Source: JACCZX01 sp963729165 (GTDB taxonomy: Bacteria; Pseudomonadota; Gammaproteobacteria; Burkholderiales; Burkholderiaceae_F). Taken from it: DNA of 64,000 nucleotides. Positions 56,292 through 64,000 of the stretch are shown here, in pieces. The position numbers and the translations under genes are program-made. The notes under the pieces were generated by a model. The model was not told where the DNA came from. It saw only the letters and a list, made by a program, of their open reading frames with translations, and ran no database searches. The first letter of the stretch is position 1; every line of letters starts with the position of its first letter. The stretch lies in NCBI GenBank assembly GCA_963729165.1, contig CAVSMM010000007.1, positions 248,001 through 312,000 on the forward strand, in the 5' to 3' direction.

Positions 56292-57238
56292 ACGACGGCG
56301 TGCCGGCACCGCTGCGTCCCGGATTTCTCGCAGAGTGACGGCGCGCGGAAGGTGAGCAGGCAACGGATGGATGTCCGGGTGCAGCGCATGCGCCAAGATC
56401 TCCAGGCTATCGACCAATCGCGGCCCGGGTCGGCTGAAGTATTGCGACCCGTCGATGACATGGACCCGTTCGTTGCGCACGGCGGTCAACGCCTGCCATT
56501 GCGGCGATGCTTCCAGCATGAGCAAATCTTGCTGCGTTCGCGCCAAGTCGAAGCCGCAGCACGCGACGATGATTACGTCGGGATCCGCGGCGTCGACTTC
56601 GGCCCAACGCAACGTTCTGGATTTCTCGCCCGCGCGACCGAGCACTTCAGCACCGCCGGCTAGATCTACAAGCTGGGGCGACCAATGACCACACGAAAAC
56701 GGCGGGTCGAGCCACTCGAGCAATACCACACGGGGGCGCCGTTGAAGGAGTGCGCTGCGCGCGGAAACCTCGTCTACCCGAGCTCCGCAGAGATGCCAGC
56801 ACGCGCTCGCTACGCGTAGAGACGCCGGCGGCGTCAGCGACCAGGCGAAGACAGTCCAGCACGTCGTGCAATAAACGCGGCGCGAGGTTGATCACTCGCG
56901 GCCGCGTCGACAGCGTGCTGGCGGCAGCGTTCACCTCATCGTCTGCCACTGCGCAGACGTCGCACAGCGCCTGGGTCACGATCAGATCGGGGCGCAGCGA
57001 CTCCAGCAACGGCAGGTCGAGCGTGTACAGCGCCTGCTGAGTGCGCAGCTGCTCGCGCACCCGCGTATCAATGTCGGCACTGGCGGCGTCGTGCGGAATC
57101 AAGGTCCGAGTAACTCTCGGCAGCGTGCTTCACCTCGGCGGGCCAGTCGCATTCGTGAGTCACGCCGACCAGTTGGTCTTGCAGGCCAAGTGCACAGACA
57201 ATTTCAGTTGCGCTGGGGAGCAGGGACACGATACGCAT
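56292..57238 (-). CDS. Second cobalamin-binding protein (BtuF-like, apparently without signal peptide), frameshifted
   Basis: It opens MRIVSLLPSATEIVCALGLQ and continues LVGVTHECDWPAEVK, LPLLESLRPDLIVTQALCDV, VINLAPRLLHDVLDCLRLVA, then VLLEWLDPPFSCGHWSPQLV and VHVIDGSQYFSRPGPRLVDS. The fold is the periplasmic B12/ferrichrome-binding type. From ATG 57238 the N-terminus has no obvious signal peptide, unlike the btuF upstream of btuC, suggesting a cytoplasmic or otherwise exported salvage protein. Frame steps lie near 57100 and 56755. The end is uncertain because the frame runs on into the DUF71 gene. Confidence 0.8.
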
Positions 57239-57329
57239 CGGCCCAAATATAGCCTTGGTTACCGCCACCGATCGGCAGCCGAGCGCAGCTAAGCTCGCAA
57301 TAAGTCGCCTTGGCCAGAAAGCAGCACCC

Positions 57330-58328
57330 ATGAATAACCGGTCACACCGGCTGTGTATCGCACCGATGATGGAATGGACTGACCGCCATTGCCGATATTT
57401 TCATCGACAGCTGACGCGCCATGCACGGCTATACACCGAGATGTTGACCACCGGCACGCTGTTGCATGGCGATGCGGCGCGGCATCTGGCGTTTGACGCT
57501 GCGGAGCATCCGGTGGCATTGCAATTGGGCGGAAGTGAGCCCGACGAGCTGGCGCACGCAGCGAAGCTCGGGGAGCGCTATGGCTATGACGAAATCAATC
57601 TCAACTGCGGCTGCCCTTCCGAGCGGGTGCAGCGCGGCGCATTCGGTGCGTGCCTGATGGCCGAGCCGGCATTGGTAGCCGATTGCGTGAAAGCGATGCA
57701 GGACGCGGTGTCGATTCCGATCACGGTAAAGCATCGGATCGGCATCGATCGACGCGACGATTATGGATTCGTGCGCGACTTTGTCGGTGCGTTGCACGGT
57801 GCCGGCTGCCGCGTGTTCATCGTGCATGCGCGCAGCGCCTGGTTGAAAGGTCTCAGTCCAAAGGAAAACCGCGAAGTGCCGCCGCTCGACTACTCATGCG
57901 TGCAGCGACTGAAACTGGATTTTCCGGCAGCGGAATTTATCTTGAATGGTGGCATCACGACGCTGGCGTTGGCGCGCAAACATCTGGACTCCGTTGATGG
58001 CGTGATGCTCGGCCGCGCCGCGTATCACGATCCATTCTTGCTCGCTGCAGTTGATTCTTCAATTTTTTTCGACGATGCACCGATGACGACTCGGGACGCC
58101 GTCGTGCTGACGATGACTGAATACCTAAGACAGCAGACGCGCGCGGGTGTCGCTCCGCGCCACGTCGTGCGTCACATGCTGGGATTGTTTCAGGGCATGC
58201 GTGGAGCGCGCCAGTGGCGCCGGACGCTAAGCGACGCCGACACACTGCAGCGTTACGGTGCCGACGTACTGCTGTACGCGTTTGAAGCGGTGAAAGACCG
58301 GACGACGTTGGCGACGGCCGTCGCCTGA
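57330..58328 (+). CDS. dusA: tRNA-dihydrouridine(20/20a) synthase DusA
   Basis: An FMN enzyme that reduces U20/U20a in the tRNA D-loop. The 332 residues include LCIAPMMEWTDRHCRYFHRQ, EINLNCGCPSERVQRGAFGA with the catalytic Cys, ITVKHRIGIDRRDDYGFVRD, FIVHARSAWLKGLSPKENRE and DGVMLGRAAYHDP. ATG 57330 matches the family start; an in-frame ATG at 57255 would overlap the divergent promoter region. It is intact. Confidence 0.95.
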   Translation: MNNRSHRLCIAPMMEWTDRHCRYFHRQLTRHARLYTEMLTTGTLLHGDAARHLAFDAAEHPVALQLGGSEPDELAHAAKLGERYGYDEINLNCGCPSERVQRGAFGACLMAEPALVADCVKAMQDAVSIPITVKHRIGIDRRDDYGFVRDFVGALHGAGCRVFIVHARSAWLKGLSPKENREVPPLDYSCVQRLKLDFPAAEFILNGGITTLALARKHLDSVDGVMLGRAAYHDPFLLAAVDSSIFFDDAPMTTRDAVVLTMTEYLRQQTRAGVAPRHVVRHMLGLFQGMRGARQWRRTLSDADTLQRYGADVLLYAFEAVKDRTTLATAVA

Positions 58329-58338
58329 AGCGCCTTGC

Positions 58339-58824
58339 TTACGTCGGGCAGGACTTCGGCAATTCCGCTTCGAGTCTGCTGACTTCTTGGCTGGCTTTCT
58401 GCATTTGCTCGATCGTCGCTGCGCGCGTGTCAACCTTGTTACGCGCCTCGATCGCTCGCGCCAGGTCGCGGCGCGCTCGCTCGCACCGGTCTGCCACTTT
58501 TGCTTCGGCCTTCTCGCGCTTTTCGGCGGCGCGTTTGTCCTCGTCTGCTTGTTTTTTCTGATCCTTATCAAGCTGCTTGACTGCAGCGACGTCTTTCTTG
58601 GCGCGATCTTTGGCGGCTTGCTGATCGGGCACGCTGACTTGAGGAGTTGTATCGACCTTGCGCACCGGCTTAGTGCCGGCCGGACATTCGCGATTTGAGT
58701 AGGTGACGGTGCCGTCTTTGCCCTCGCAGCGCTGCACCTGCATCTGCTGTGCGGCCGCACCGTTGCTGATGACGCTAGCCGCCAACACTGACAGCAGGAA
58801 GAGAAGTTTTGATTGCAACGTCAT
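58339..58824 (-). CDS. DUF4124 periplasmic protein with charged coiled coil
   Basis: A 161-residue protein with signal sequence LLFLLSVLAASVISNGAAAQ and a short DUF4124 core (VQRCEGKDGTVTYSNRECPA with its Cys pair). A long Lys/Glu/Ala coiled-coil region follows, then a C-terminal Cys (ELPKSCPT). DUF4124 proteins are exported and of unknown function. ATG 58824 is chosen over 58836 because it starts the signal peptide. It lies 18 bases behind the unknown exported gene and is probably cotranscribed. It is intact. Confidence 0.85.
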   Translation of the reverse strand: MTLQSKLLFLLSVLAASVISNGAAAQQMQVQRCEGKDGTVTYSNRECPAGTKPVRKVDTTPQVSVPDQQAAKDRAKKDVAAVKQLDKDQKKQADEDKRAAEKREKAEAKVADRCERARRDLARAIEARNKVDTRAATIEQMQKASQEVSRLEAELPKSCPT

Positions 58825-58842
58825 CTCGGGTCGCAATTGCGA

Positions 58843-59919
58843 CTAAGGAATCGCCAAAGCGTTACGCACCGCGTCAGCCGCGGTCTTGTTAAACCGATAC
58901 TGGTAGTCGTAAATTTTTGCGCCGGCCTGATACAACTTGCCCGGACGCACGCCCGGCGTGCCCTTGCTCGGCTCGATGAATGCGATCTTGGCGGACTCGC
59001 GCTCGACGTTCGTCACACCGGTGTCGAGTGGATCAACGTTGGCCGGGAACGACAGCACGACCGCGCGCGTGCCTGCGATCGTTTGCTCCTCCCACTCGCC
59101 TTCGCTGAGTGCCTTGACGCCGTCACGGTCGCAGAACAGAGTGCCGGTCTTTGCCGCAAACAGGTCGACTCCCCCCTTCTTGGCGCCGCCGGGCCTGAAC
59201 AGCATCGCGTAAGGCTTCGCACCTTTACGGTCTTCGTACGCCAGGCAATAGGGAATCTGCTTCGAAAAATTGCCGACGAACTGGCTTGTGCTGCTCGCGC
59301 CAGTAAACGATTCGCGCGCCGGCAACATCAGCACGTCGTCTATGAAGCGCGCGACCACCATGTAGGCGACCGATCCAGCCGGGAAAACGGCGCTTCCCAC
59401 CTTGGCGGCTTCCTGCTTCAAATAGTTATCGGGCGTGCGGAGGAAGGGCTGCATGTGCTGGCCGGCCACGTCGAACGCCTGCAGCGTGACCGCGACGCGC
59501 AGGGGATTCTGGCCGGAGAAGATCATGTAAATCGTGCCGTCTGGCGCCGGAATCGCGAAGTTGGGACGGCCGACGGCGCGGCGCTCGCCGTTCAGTACAA
59601 AATTGCCGGCGTCGATGTTGCTGTGAACGGCGCCAGTCTTTGCGTCGTTGGTTGTTTCGGTCAGCGCGTAGCGATTTTCCGCGCCGGGTTTGTCAGCCGC
59701 CCGCAGATTCGCAACACGTGCACCATAGATCAGATAGATGCCGTCTCCGCGCAAGGCATCGAGACCCGGATTTGGAAGCGGCTTCGCACCCTGTACCGGT
59801 CGCGGCTGCTTCAGCGGCCCGTACGTCTGCAACTCGCCGGTCTGCAGCTCGGTGGCGCCGGTGACCGCGCTTAGGGTCAGTGCGACGCTCGCCATCGCCA
59901 TTTTCAGATTGCAATGCAT
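58843..59919 (-). CDS. Exported protein of unknown function
   Basis: A 358-residue protein. AGGAG 7 bases before ATG 59919 fixes the start, and the signal peptide (MAMASVALTLSAVTGATE) follows. The mature protein has many beta-like segments: DGIYLIYGARVANLRAADKP, NFAIPAPDGTIYMIFSGQNP, AGSVAYMVVARFIDDVLMLP and YCLAYEDRKGAKPYAMLFRP. I recognise no named family or catalytic motif. It shares direction with the DUF4124 gene. It is intact. Confidence 0.75.
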   Translation of the reverse strand: MHCNLKMAMASVALTLSAVTGATELQTGELQTYGPLKQPRPVQGAKPLPNPGLDALRGDGIYLIYGARVANLRAADKPGAENRYALTETTNDAKTGAVHSNIDAGNFVLNGERRAVGRPNFAIPAPDGTIYMIFSGQNPLRVAVTLQAFDVAGQHMQPFLRTPDNYLKQEAAKVGSAVFPAGSVAYMVVARFIDDVLMLPARESFTGASSTSQFVGNFSKQIPYCLAYEDRKGAKPYAMLFRPGGAKKGGVDLFAAKTGTLFCDRDGVKALSEGEWEEQTIAGTRAVVLSFPANVDPLDTGVTNVERESAKIAFIEPSKGTPGVRPGKLYQAGAKIYDYQYRFNKTAADAVRNALAIP

Positions 59920-60034
59920 TAGAGATCTCCTGATGCGTTCGAACCACTCGGATCGTAACGAACACATGAAAGTGCGATGATCGGAAAAACGGCAGGAATT
60001 CTCCCGCGAAGGTGGGACTCAAGTCGTCCTTCCA

Positions 60035-61436
60035 CTAGACGACCTTGCCCGGATTCATGATGTTCAACGGATCAAGCGTGCGCTTTATCGCACGCATCAA
60101 GTTCATCTCGACGGGCGATTTGTAGCGCATGTTTTCCTCACGTTTCAACTGCCCAATGCCGTGCTCGGCGGAGATCGAGCCCGAGAAGCGCGTCACTTGA
60201 TCGTGCACGCATTCGTAAATGGCCGACTGCTGCTCGAAAAACCAATCCTCGTCACTCCCCGCCGGCGGCATCACGTTGTAGTGCAAATTGCCGTCGCCCA
60301 AGTGACCGAACGTCACCATGCGGATGCCGGGAAAGCGTTGAGCGAGCAGTGCGTCGGTTTCGTCGATGAAGTGCGCGATCGATGAGATCGGCACCGATAT
60401 GTCGTGCTTGATGTTCTTGCCCTCGCGTTGCTGGGCTTCCGAGATCGATTCGCGCAACATCCATAGGGCGCGGCCCTGCGCCGCGGATTGCGCGATGACT
60501 GCGTCGGCGATCAGTCGTTGTTCCAACGCCTGTTCGGCGAGCGATTGCAACAGCGCTGCCGCATGCTGCTCGTCTTCATGATCGCTCAATTCCAGCAGCA
60601 CATACTGCCGATGAGCGCGGTCGAAGGGTGAGCGCTGCTGCGGAAAATGTCGCGTCACCAATTGCACGCAGATGGTGGAAAACAATTCGAATGCGGTCAA
60701 TGTAGGGCCGGCCGCCGACTGCGCCAACGGCAGCAGCGATAGCGCTGCGGCCACTGAGTCGAGCGCAAAAAGCGCCGTGACTTGCGAGCGTGGTAACGGA
60801 AACGTTTTCAGGCATGCGGCGGTAATGATCCCAAGCGTGCCTTCAGCGCCGATGAACAGATCGCGCAGGTCGTAGCCGGTGTTGTCCTTGCGCAATGCGC
60901 GCAAGCCGCCCCATATCTCGCCCGACGGCAGTACGACTTCGAGCCCGAGTGCGAGCTCGCGCGCGTTGCCGTACCGCAGGACCTGAGTGCCGCCCGCATT
61001 CGTGCTCAGGTTGCCGCCAATCGTCGCGCTGCCTTCAGCCGCGAGCGACAGCGGGAACAGCCGGCCCGCGTCTTGGGCTGCGCGCTGCACATCCTGCAGC
61101 ACGCATCCTGCCTCGACAGTGATCGTGCCGTTAATTGCATCGATATTGCGCACGCGATTCAGGCGCTTCAATGACAACACGATCGCATCGCCTGATGTAT
61201 CCGGCGTAGCGCCGCCCGCGAGTCCGGTGTTGCCGCCTTGTGGAACGATCGGCATGCGCATGCTCGGCGCAGGCGACGACGATCGCTGCCACTTCGCTTG
61301 TATTCGAGGGCAGCACAACCGCCTGAGCGCGTCCAGTGAAGCGTCCGCGCCAGTCTGTCAAATAAGCGGAGGTGTCGTCGGGCTCCGTGAGCACATGCGC
61401 CGCTCCGACAATGTCGCGCAAGCGTGAGAGCAACAT
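60035..61436 (-). CDS. FAD-linked dehydrogenase, GlcD / D-lactate dehydrogenase-like, one frameshift
   Basis: PCMH-type flavoprotein of about 466 residues that oxidises a 2-hydroxy acid. The FAD-binding region reads AVVLPSNTSEVAAIVVACAE, then after a +1 step near 61265 PIVPQGGNTGLAGGATPDTS and GSATIGGNLSTNAGGTQVLR. The C-terminal cap has VTFGHLGDGNLHYNVM and SAEHGIGQLKREE. The ATG at 61436 overlaps the wrbA stop by one base. Substrates such as D-lactate, glycolate or 2-hydroxyglutarate are possible. Confidence 0.9.
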
Positions 61437-62029
61437 CAGCGCGCTGCCAAACGCATCGCGGCCGTGGCCAGACGCCTGCCGAGAGCTACAGCCAAACGTC
61501 GCTCCTCATCGGTGAGCCGAGCCGTAGACCCGTGCGGTGCGACGTGGCTCGCGCCATAGGGCGTGCCGCCACTGCCGGTGGTCATCAGATCAGACTCGGT
61601 ATACGGGATGCCCAGCACCAGCATTCCCTGATGCAACAGAGGCAACATCATCGATAGCAGCGTCGATTCCTGTCCGCCGTGCATGGACGTCGTCGATGTA
61701 AAGACAGCAGCGGGCTTGCCAGCGAGAGCGCCCGAAAGCCACTGCGCCGATGTCGAGTCGATGAAGTGCTTCAGCGGCGCCGCCATGTTGCCGAAGCGCG
61801 TAGGCGAGCCGAGCGCAAGCCCGCCACACTCTTCGAGGTCGCGCAGCTCGGCATAGGGTGCGCCGCCAACTGGCACGCTCGGCATTGCGGTCTCGACGAC
61901 AGCCGACACCGCCGGAACGGTGCGTAACCGGGCGTGTGCTCCATCGATCTGATCGATGCCTTGCGCTATCGCTTCGGCCAGCAGCCGAGTAGCGCCGGTG
62001 CGCGAATAGTAGAGAACGAGAATGTCCAC
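61436..62029 (-). CDS. wrbA: WrbA-like NAD(P)H:quinone oxidoreductase
   Basis: A 197-residue flavodoxin-fold protein. The FMN phosphate loop is LYYSRTGATRLLAEAIAQG. LALGSPTRFGNMAAPLKHFI and VFTSTTSMHGGQESTLLSMM are WrbA signatures. It transfers two electrons to quinones. It precedes and overlaps the FAD dehydrogenase gene by one base, so a shared redox role is possible but unproven. It is intact. Confidence 0.92.
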   Translation of the reverse strand: MDILVLYYSRTGATRLLAEAIAQGIDQIDGAHARLRTVPAVSAVVETAMPSVPVGGAPYAELRDLEECGGLALGSPTRFGNMAAPLKHFIDSTSAQWLSGALAGKPAAVFTSTTSMHGGQESTLLSMMLPLLHQGMLVLGIPYTESDLMTTGSGGTPYGASHVAPHGSTARLTDEERRLAVALGRRLATAAMRLAAR

Positions 62030-62114
62030 TCGGTTGATTTTTTCAGACTGCAGTCGCGCGTGCTTCTCGCTTTCAAACCAAAGCGTGCGGTGCGCTCGCT
62101 ATTATCGCCGCACG

Positions 62115-63374
62115 ATGCGCTTGAACCTCGCCCCTTGGCTCGACCGTTATTCGTGGCTCAAGCGGGCGCACGATGTTGCCATCTTTGCGCAGCGGCGCGC
62201 GCGCGACGTCAGAATGGCGCAGGTTGCGGGTAGCTTGACCTTTACCACGACACTGACGATCGTTCCGCTGTTCGCCGTCGCGCTCGCGCTGTTCAGCGCA
62301 TTTCCGTTGTTCATCGAGTTTCGCGGAGCTGTCGAGAACGCAGTGCTCAAAACGTTGCCCGGTGAAATCTCGGACACGGTGCTCGGTTACATCAACGAGT
62401 TTGCGCTAAAGGCAACGCGGCTGACGGCAGTCGGACTGATATTTCTTGCGGTGACAGCGGTTGCGATGATGGTTACATTCGATCGCGTGATCAATGACAT
62501 CTGGCGCGTCAAGAACTTGCGGCCGCTGACTCAGCGCGTGCTGATCTATTGGGCGATCCTTACGCTGGGCCCGGTGCTTGATCGGTGCCAGTTTGACGGC
62601 GAGTTCCTACTTGTGGTCGTTGTCAAGCGAGGCTGTGGCCGCTTTGCCCCGATCGGTTCGCGGTGCGCTTGACTATGCGCCGGTGATCATCAGCGGCTTC
62701 GCCTATACCGCGCTCTTTGTGTTCGTCCCGAACCGGAGGGTCGCGTGGCGCGATGCCCTGATCGGCGGGTTCATCGCAGCCATTCTGGCGGAAATCTTCA
62801 AGCACGCGTTTGGGGAATTCGTGTCACGAGGAACGACGGGTTCGATCTATGGTGCGTTTGCGGCACTGCCGTTGTTTTTGATCTGGATATTATTTGTCCT
62901 GGTACGTCGTACTGTTCGGCGCAGCGATCACAGCGACCTTGCCGCGGTTACGCGCGACGCGTTTCGCCGACGAGATGCTGGCGGGCAATCAGTTCGTGAC
63001 GTCGGTTGCGCTGCTAAAAGCATTGCTGCAGGCAAAGCAGTCGAAGACGCCGGCCGTGCGTCCGGTCGAACTCGCGCGGCAGATTCGCATGTCGATCGAC
63101 GAAACCGATTTTCTGCTCGAGGCGCTTGAGAAACTGGGATACGTCAGGCGGCTGGCGGTGACTCGTGCCGGCCGCCGCAGCGAACACGACTGGATGCTGA
63201 TATGCGACGAGAATGCGATGACGCTTAAGCCGTTGTTCGAGCATTTCGCGGTTGATCCGGCCAATAGTCTGATCAATACCGATGCGCTCGGCTTACGCGC
63301 GATGCGCACGCGCTGGTTTCAATCGGACTGGCTGAAAGCTCCGCTCGCAGCAGGAGCTCGCGGATCAGAAGTGA
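62115..63374 (+). CDS. YihY family inner-membrane protein, several frameshifts
   Basis: A six-helix membrane protein of the YihY/virulence-factor BrkB (former RNase BN) family. Segments are RMAQVAGSLTFTTTLTIVPL, LSGFPLF-like sequence, LTAVGLIFLAVTAVAMMVTF, DYAPVIISGFAYTALFVFVP, AAILAEIFKHAFGEFVSRGT and YGAFAALPLFLIWI, then a soluble C-terminal winged-helix-like tail. Steps +1 lie near 62578 and 62900. A last +1 near 63340 gives the end SQQELADQK at 63372-63374 instead of running through the convergent gene. Function is uncertain. Confidence 0.85.
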
Positions 63375-63393
63375 ACAGCGATCACGAGCAGAG

Positions 63394-63717
63394 CTATAGA
63401 CGAATCTTGCCGGCCCAGATATTCGCGTACATCACCCAGTCGCCGATAAAGCTATACAGCGGCTGCTTGAACGACGCCGGCTTGTTCTTCTCGAATACAA
63501 AGTGGCCGATCCACGCGAAGCCGTAACCGCACAGCAGCGCGGCGATTAACCACCACGGATTGCGCGTCGCTATCGCAACAACGACGAAGGCGAGCGCCAG
63601 TGACGAGCCGGCGAAGTGCATGCGCCGGCAGTTGCGGTCTCGATGCTCGGATAAGTAAAACGGATAGAACTCCCGAAACGACGCGAAGCGCTGCGGGGTT
63701 GCCTGGGTTTCGCTCAT
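63394..63717 (-). CDS. DUF962 (Mpo1-like) membrane protein
   Basis: A 107-residue protein with the family pattern FYLSEHRDRNCRRMHFAGSS, two hydrophobic helices (LALAFVVVAIATRNPWWLIA, ALLCGYGFAWIGHFVFE) and KPASFKQPLYSFIGDW near the end. Yeast Mpo1 is a dioxygenase acting on 2-hydroxy fatty acids with conserved His residues; those in SEH, RMH and GHFVFE are visible here. The bacterial role is unproven. It is intact. Confidence 0.88.
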   Translation of the reverse strand: MSETQATPQRFASFREFYPFYLSEHRDRNCRRMHFAGSSLALAFVVVAIATRNPWWLIAALLCGYGFAWIGHFVFEKNKPASFKQPLYSFIGDWVMYANIWAGKIRL

Positions 63718-63748
63718 GGGTTCAATCTAGCGCTTCTTCGCGCGCCGC

Positions 63749-64000
63749 TCAAGACGGAGCAACCGTCAGCACCAGCGCGGCGGCACAAAGCACAAGCGCG
63801 CCGGCGAAGCGGTCGGTCATGCCGGCATACCGCGGATTTGCCGCAAGGTGCGACGCACGCGATGCGAGGTAACCGTAGCCGGCAAGGATCAGCAATTCCG
63901 GCACGATCGACCCGATAGCGAGCCAGGCCATCTGAGCACCGACCGGCAAACGCGGATCTACGAACTGCGGCAGGATGGCAACGAAGAAAATGAGTGTTTT
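63749..64000 (-). CDS. LysE/RhtB family exporter, C-terminal part only
   Basis: The frame is open to the window edge. The visible 83 residues begin KTLIFFVAILPQFVDP, the conserved central segment of LysE-type amino-acid exporters, and continue with two further helices (LAIGSIVPELLILAGYGYLA, FAGALVLCAAALVLTVAPS). The N-terminal helices lie beyond base 64000. It probably exports amino acids or related solutes. Confidence 0.85.
   Translation of the reverse strand, partial: KTLIFFVAILPQFVDPRLPVGAQMAWLAIGSIVPELLILAGYGYLASRASHLAANPRYAGMTDRFAGALVLCAAALVLTVAPS

Noticed and set aside
58813..59874. 353-codon plus-strand ORF opposite the exported protein gene
   Set aside because: The minus-strand frame has a signal peptide and ribosome site; the plus frame is Arg/Ala-rich shadow.
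63375..63526. YihY running to the stop at 63526
   Set aside because: That would overlap the convergent DUF962 gene by over 130 bases; a +1 step gives a natural end at 63374.
1..64000. CRISPR arrays, IS elements, prophage, rRNA or tRNA genes
   Set aside because: No regularly spaced repeats, transposase or integrase motifs, attachment-site duplications or tRNA T-loop patterns were found on reading both strands.

Overview
The window looks like a chromosomal segment of a high-GC betaproteobacterium, most likely Burkholderiales. The evidence is the gene order scpB-rluB / rimP-nusA-infB-rbfA-truB-typA, the Nudix-aat-bpt-pyrD-thpR block, a TIGR01841-type phasin, a Bug/TctC periplasmic binding protein, and pyruvate dehydrogenase E2 followed by a lipoyl-bearing E3. 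No mobile element, rRNA, tRNA or CRISPR array was seen.

Layout. 0-6 kb: the 3' end of aceF, an HslV-like Ntn-hydrolase gene, lpdA with a lipoyl domain, a G8-domain protein that stops early, rpiA and a DUF2459 protein. 6-12 kb: yggX and argA on the minus strand, then hrpA and a lipoprotein. 12.5-16 kb: a CinA-like protein and a DUF4118/dCache hybrid histidine kinase. 16-24.7 kb: a phasin with a PhaR-like promoter region and a structured 3' RNA, then a DMT exporter, thioesterase, nitroreductase, tartrate/D-malate dehydrogenase, CFA-synthase-like methyltransferase, Bug protein, PBP7-like peptidase and an IclR regulator. 24.7-28.7 kb: thpR, pyrD, bpt, aat, Nudix and a YeaQ/GlsB protein, all on the minus strand. 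28.8-32.1 kb: a membrane/DUF2064 fusion ORF, then the glutathione-dependent formaldehyde pair frmA-fghA. 32.1-35.6 kb: lexA followed by the linked repair genes for a radical-SAM protein and DUF4130-UdgX, with a LexA box before lexA. 35.9-46.4 kb: chromosome segregation, rRNA modification and the translation/transcription factor operon, with a promoter-terminator module of about 100 nt before rimP. 46.5-50.6 kb: small accessory genes. 50.7-57.2 kb: a cobalamin riboswitch, btuB-btuF-btuC-btuD, and on the opposite strand a second cobalamin-binding protein and a DUF71 PP-loop enzyme. 57.3-64 kb: dusA, DUF4124, an unknown exported protein, an FAD dehydrogenase, wrbA, yihY, DUF962 and a partial LysE exporter.

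Sequence quality dominates interpretation. Many conserved genes, including the essential infB as well as hrpA, rpiA, lpdA, typA, truB, rbfA, frmA, fghA and the btu genes, change frame once or several times while the protein remains recognisable across the break. Most steps are +1 (one extra base), often near short homopolymers. They are uneven: dense at about 4.7-15.9 kb and 51-57 kb, absent at about 17.3-30.1 kb and nearly absent at 33.6-42.7 kb. I read these as uncorrected read errors rather than gene decay and annotate the full span of each broken gene.

The most interesting items are the HslV-like hydrolase inside the pyruvate dehydrogenase cluster, the two structured RNA candidates (after the phasin gene and before rimP), the likely SOS coupling of the rSAM/UdgX repair pair through lexA, and the signal-peptide-bearing methyltransferase.
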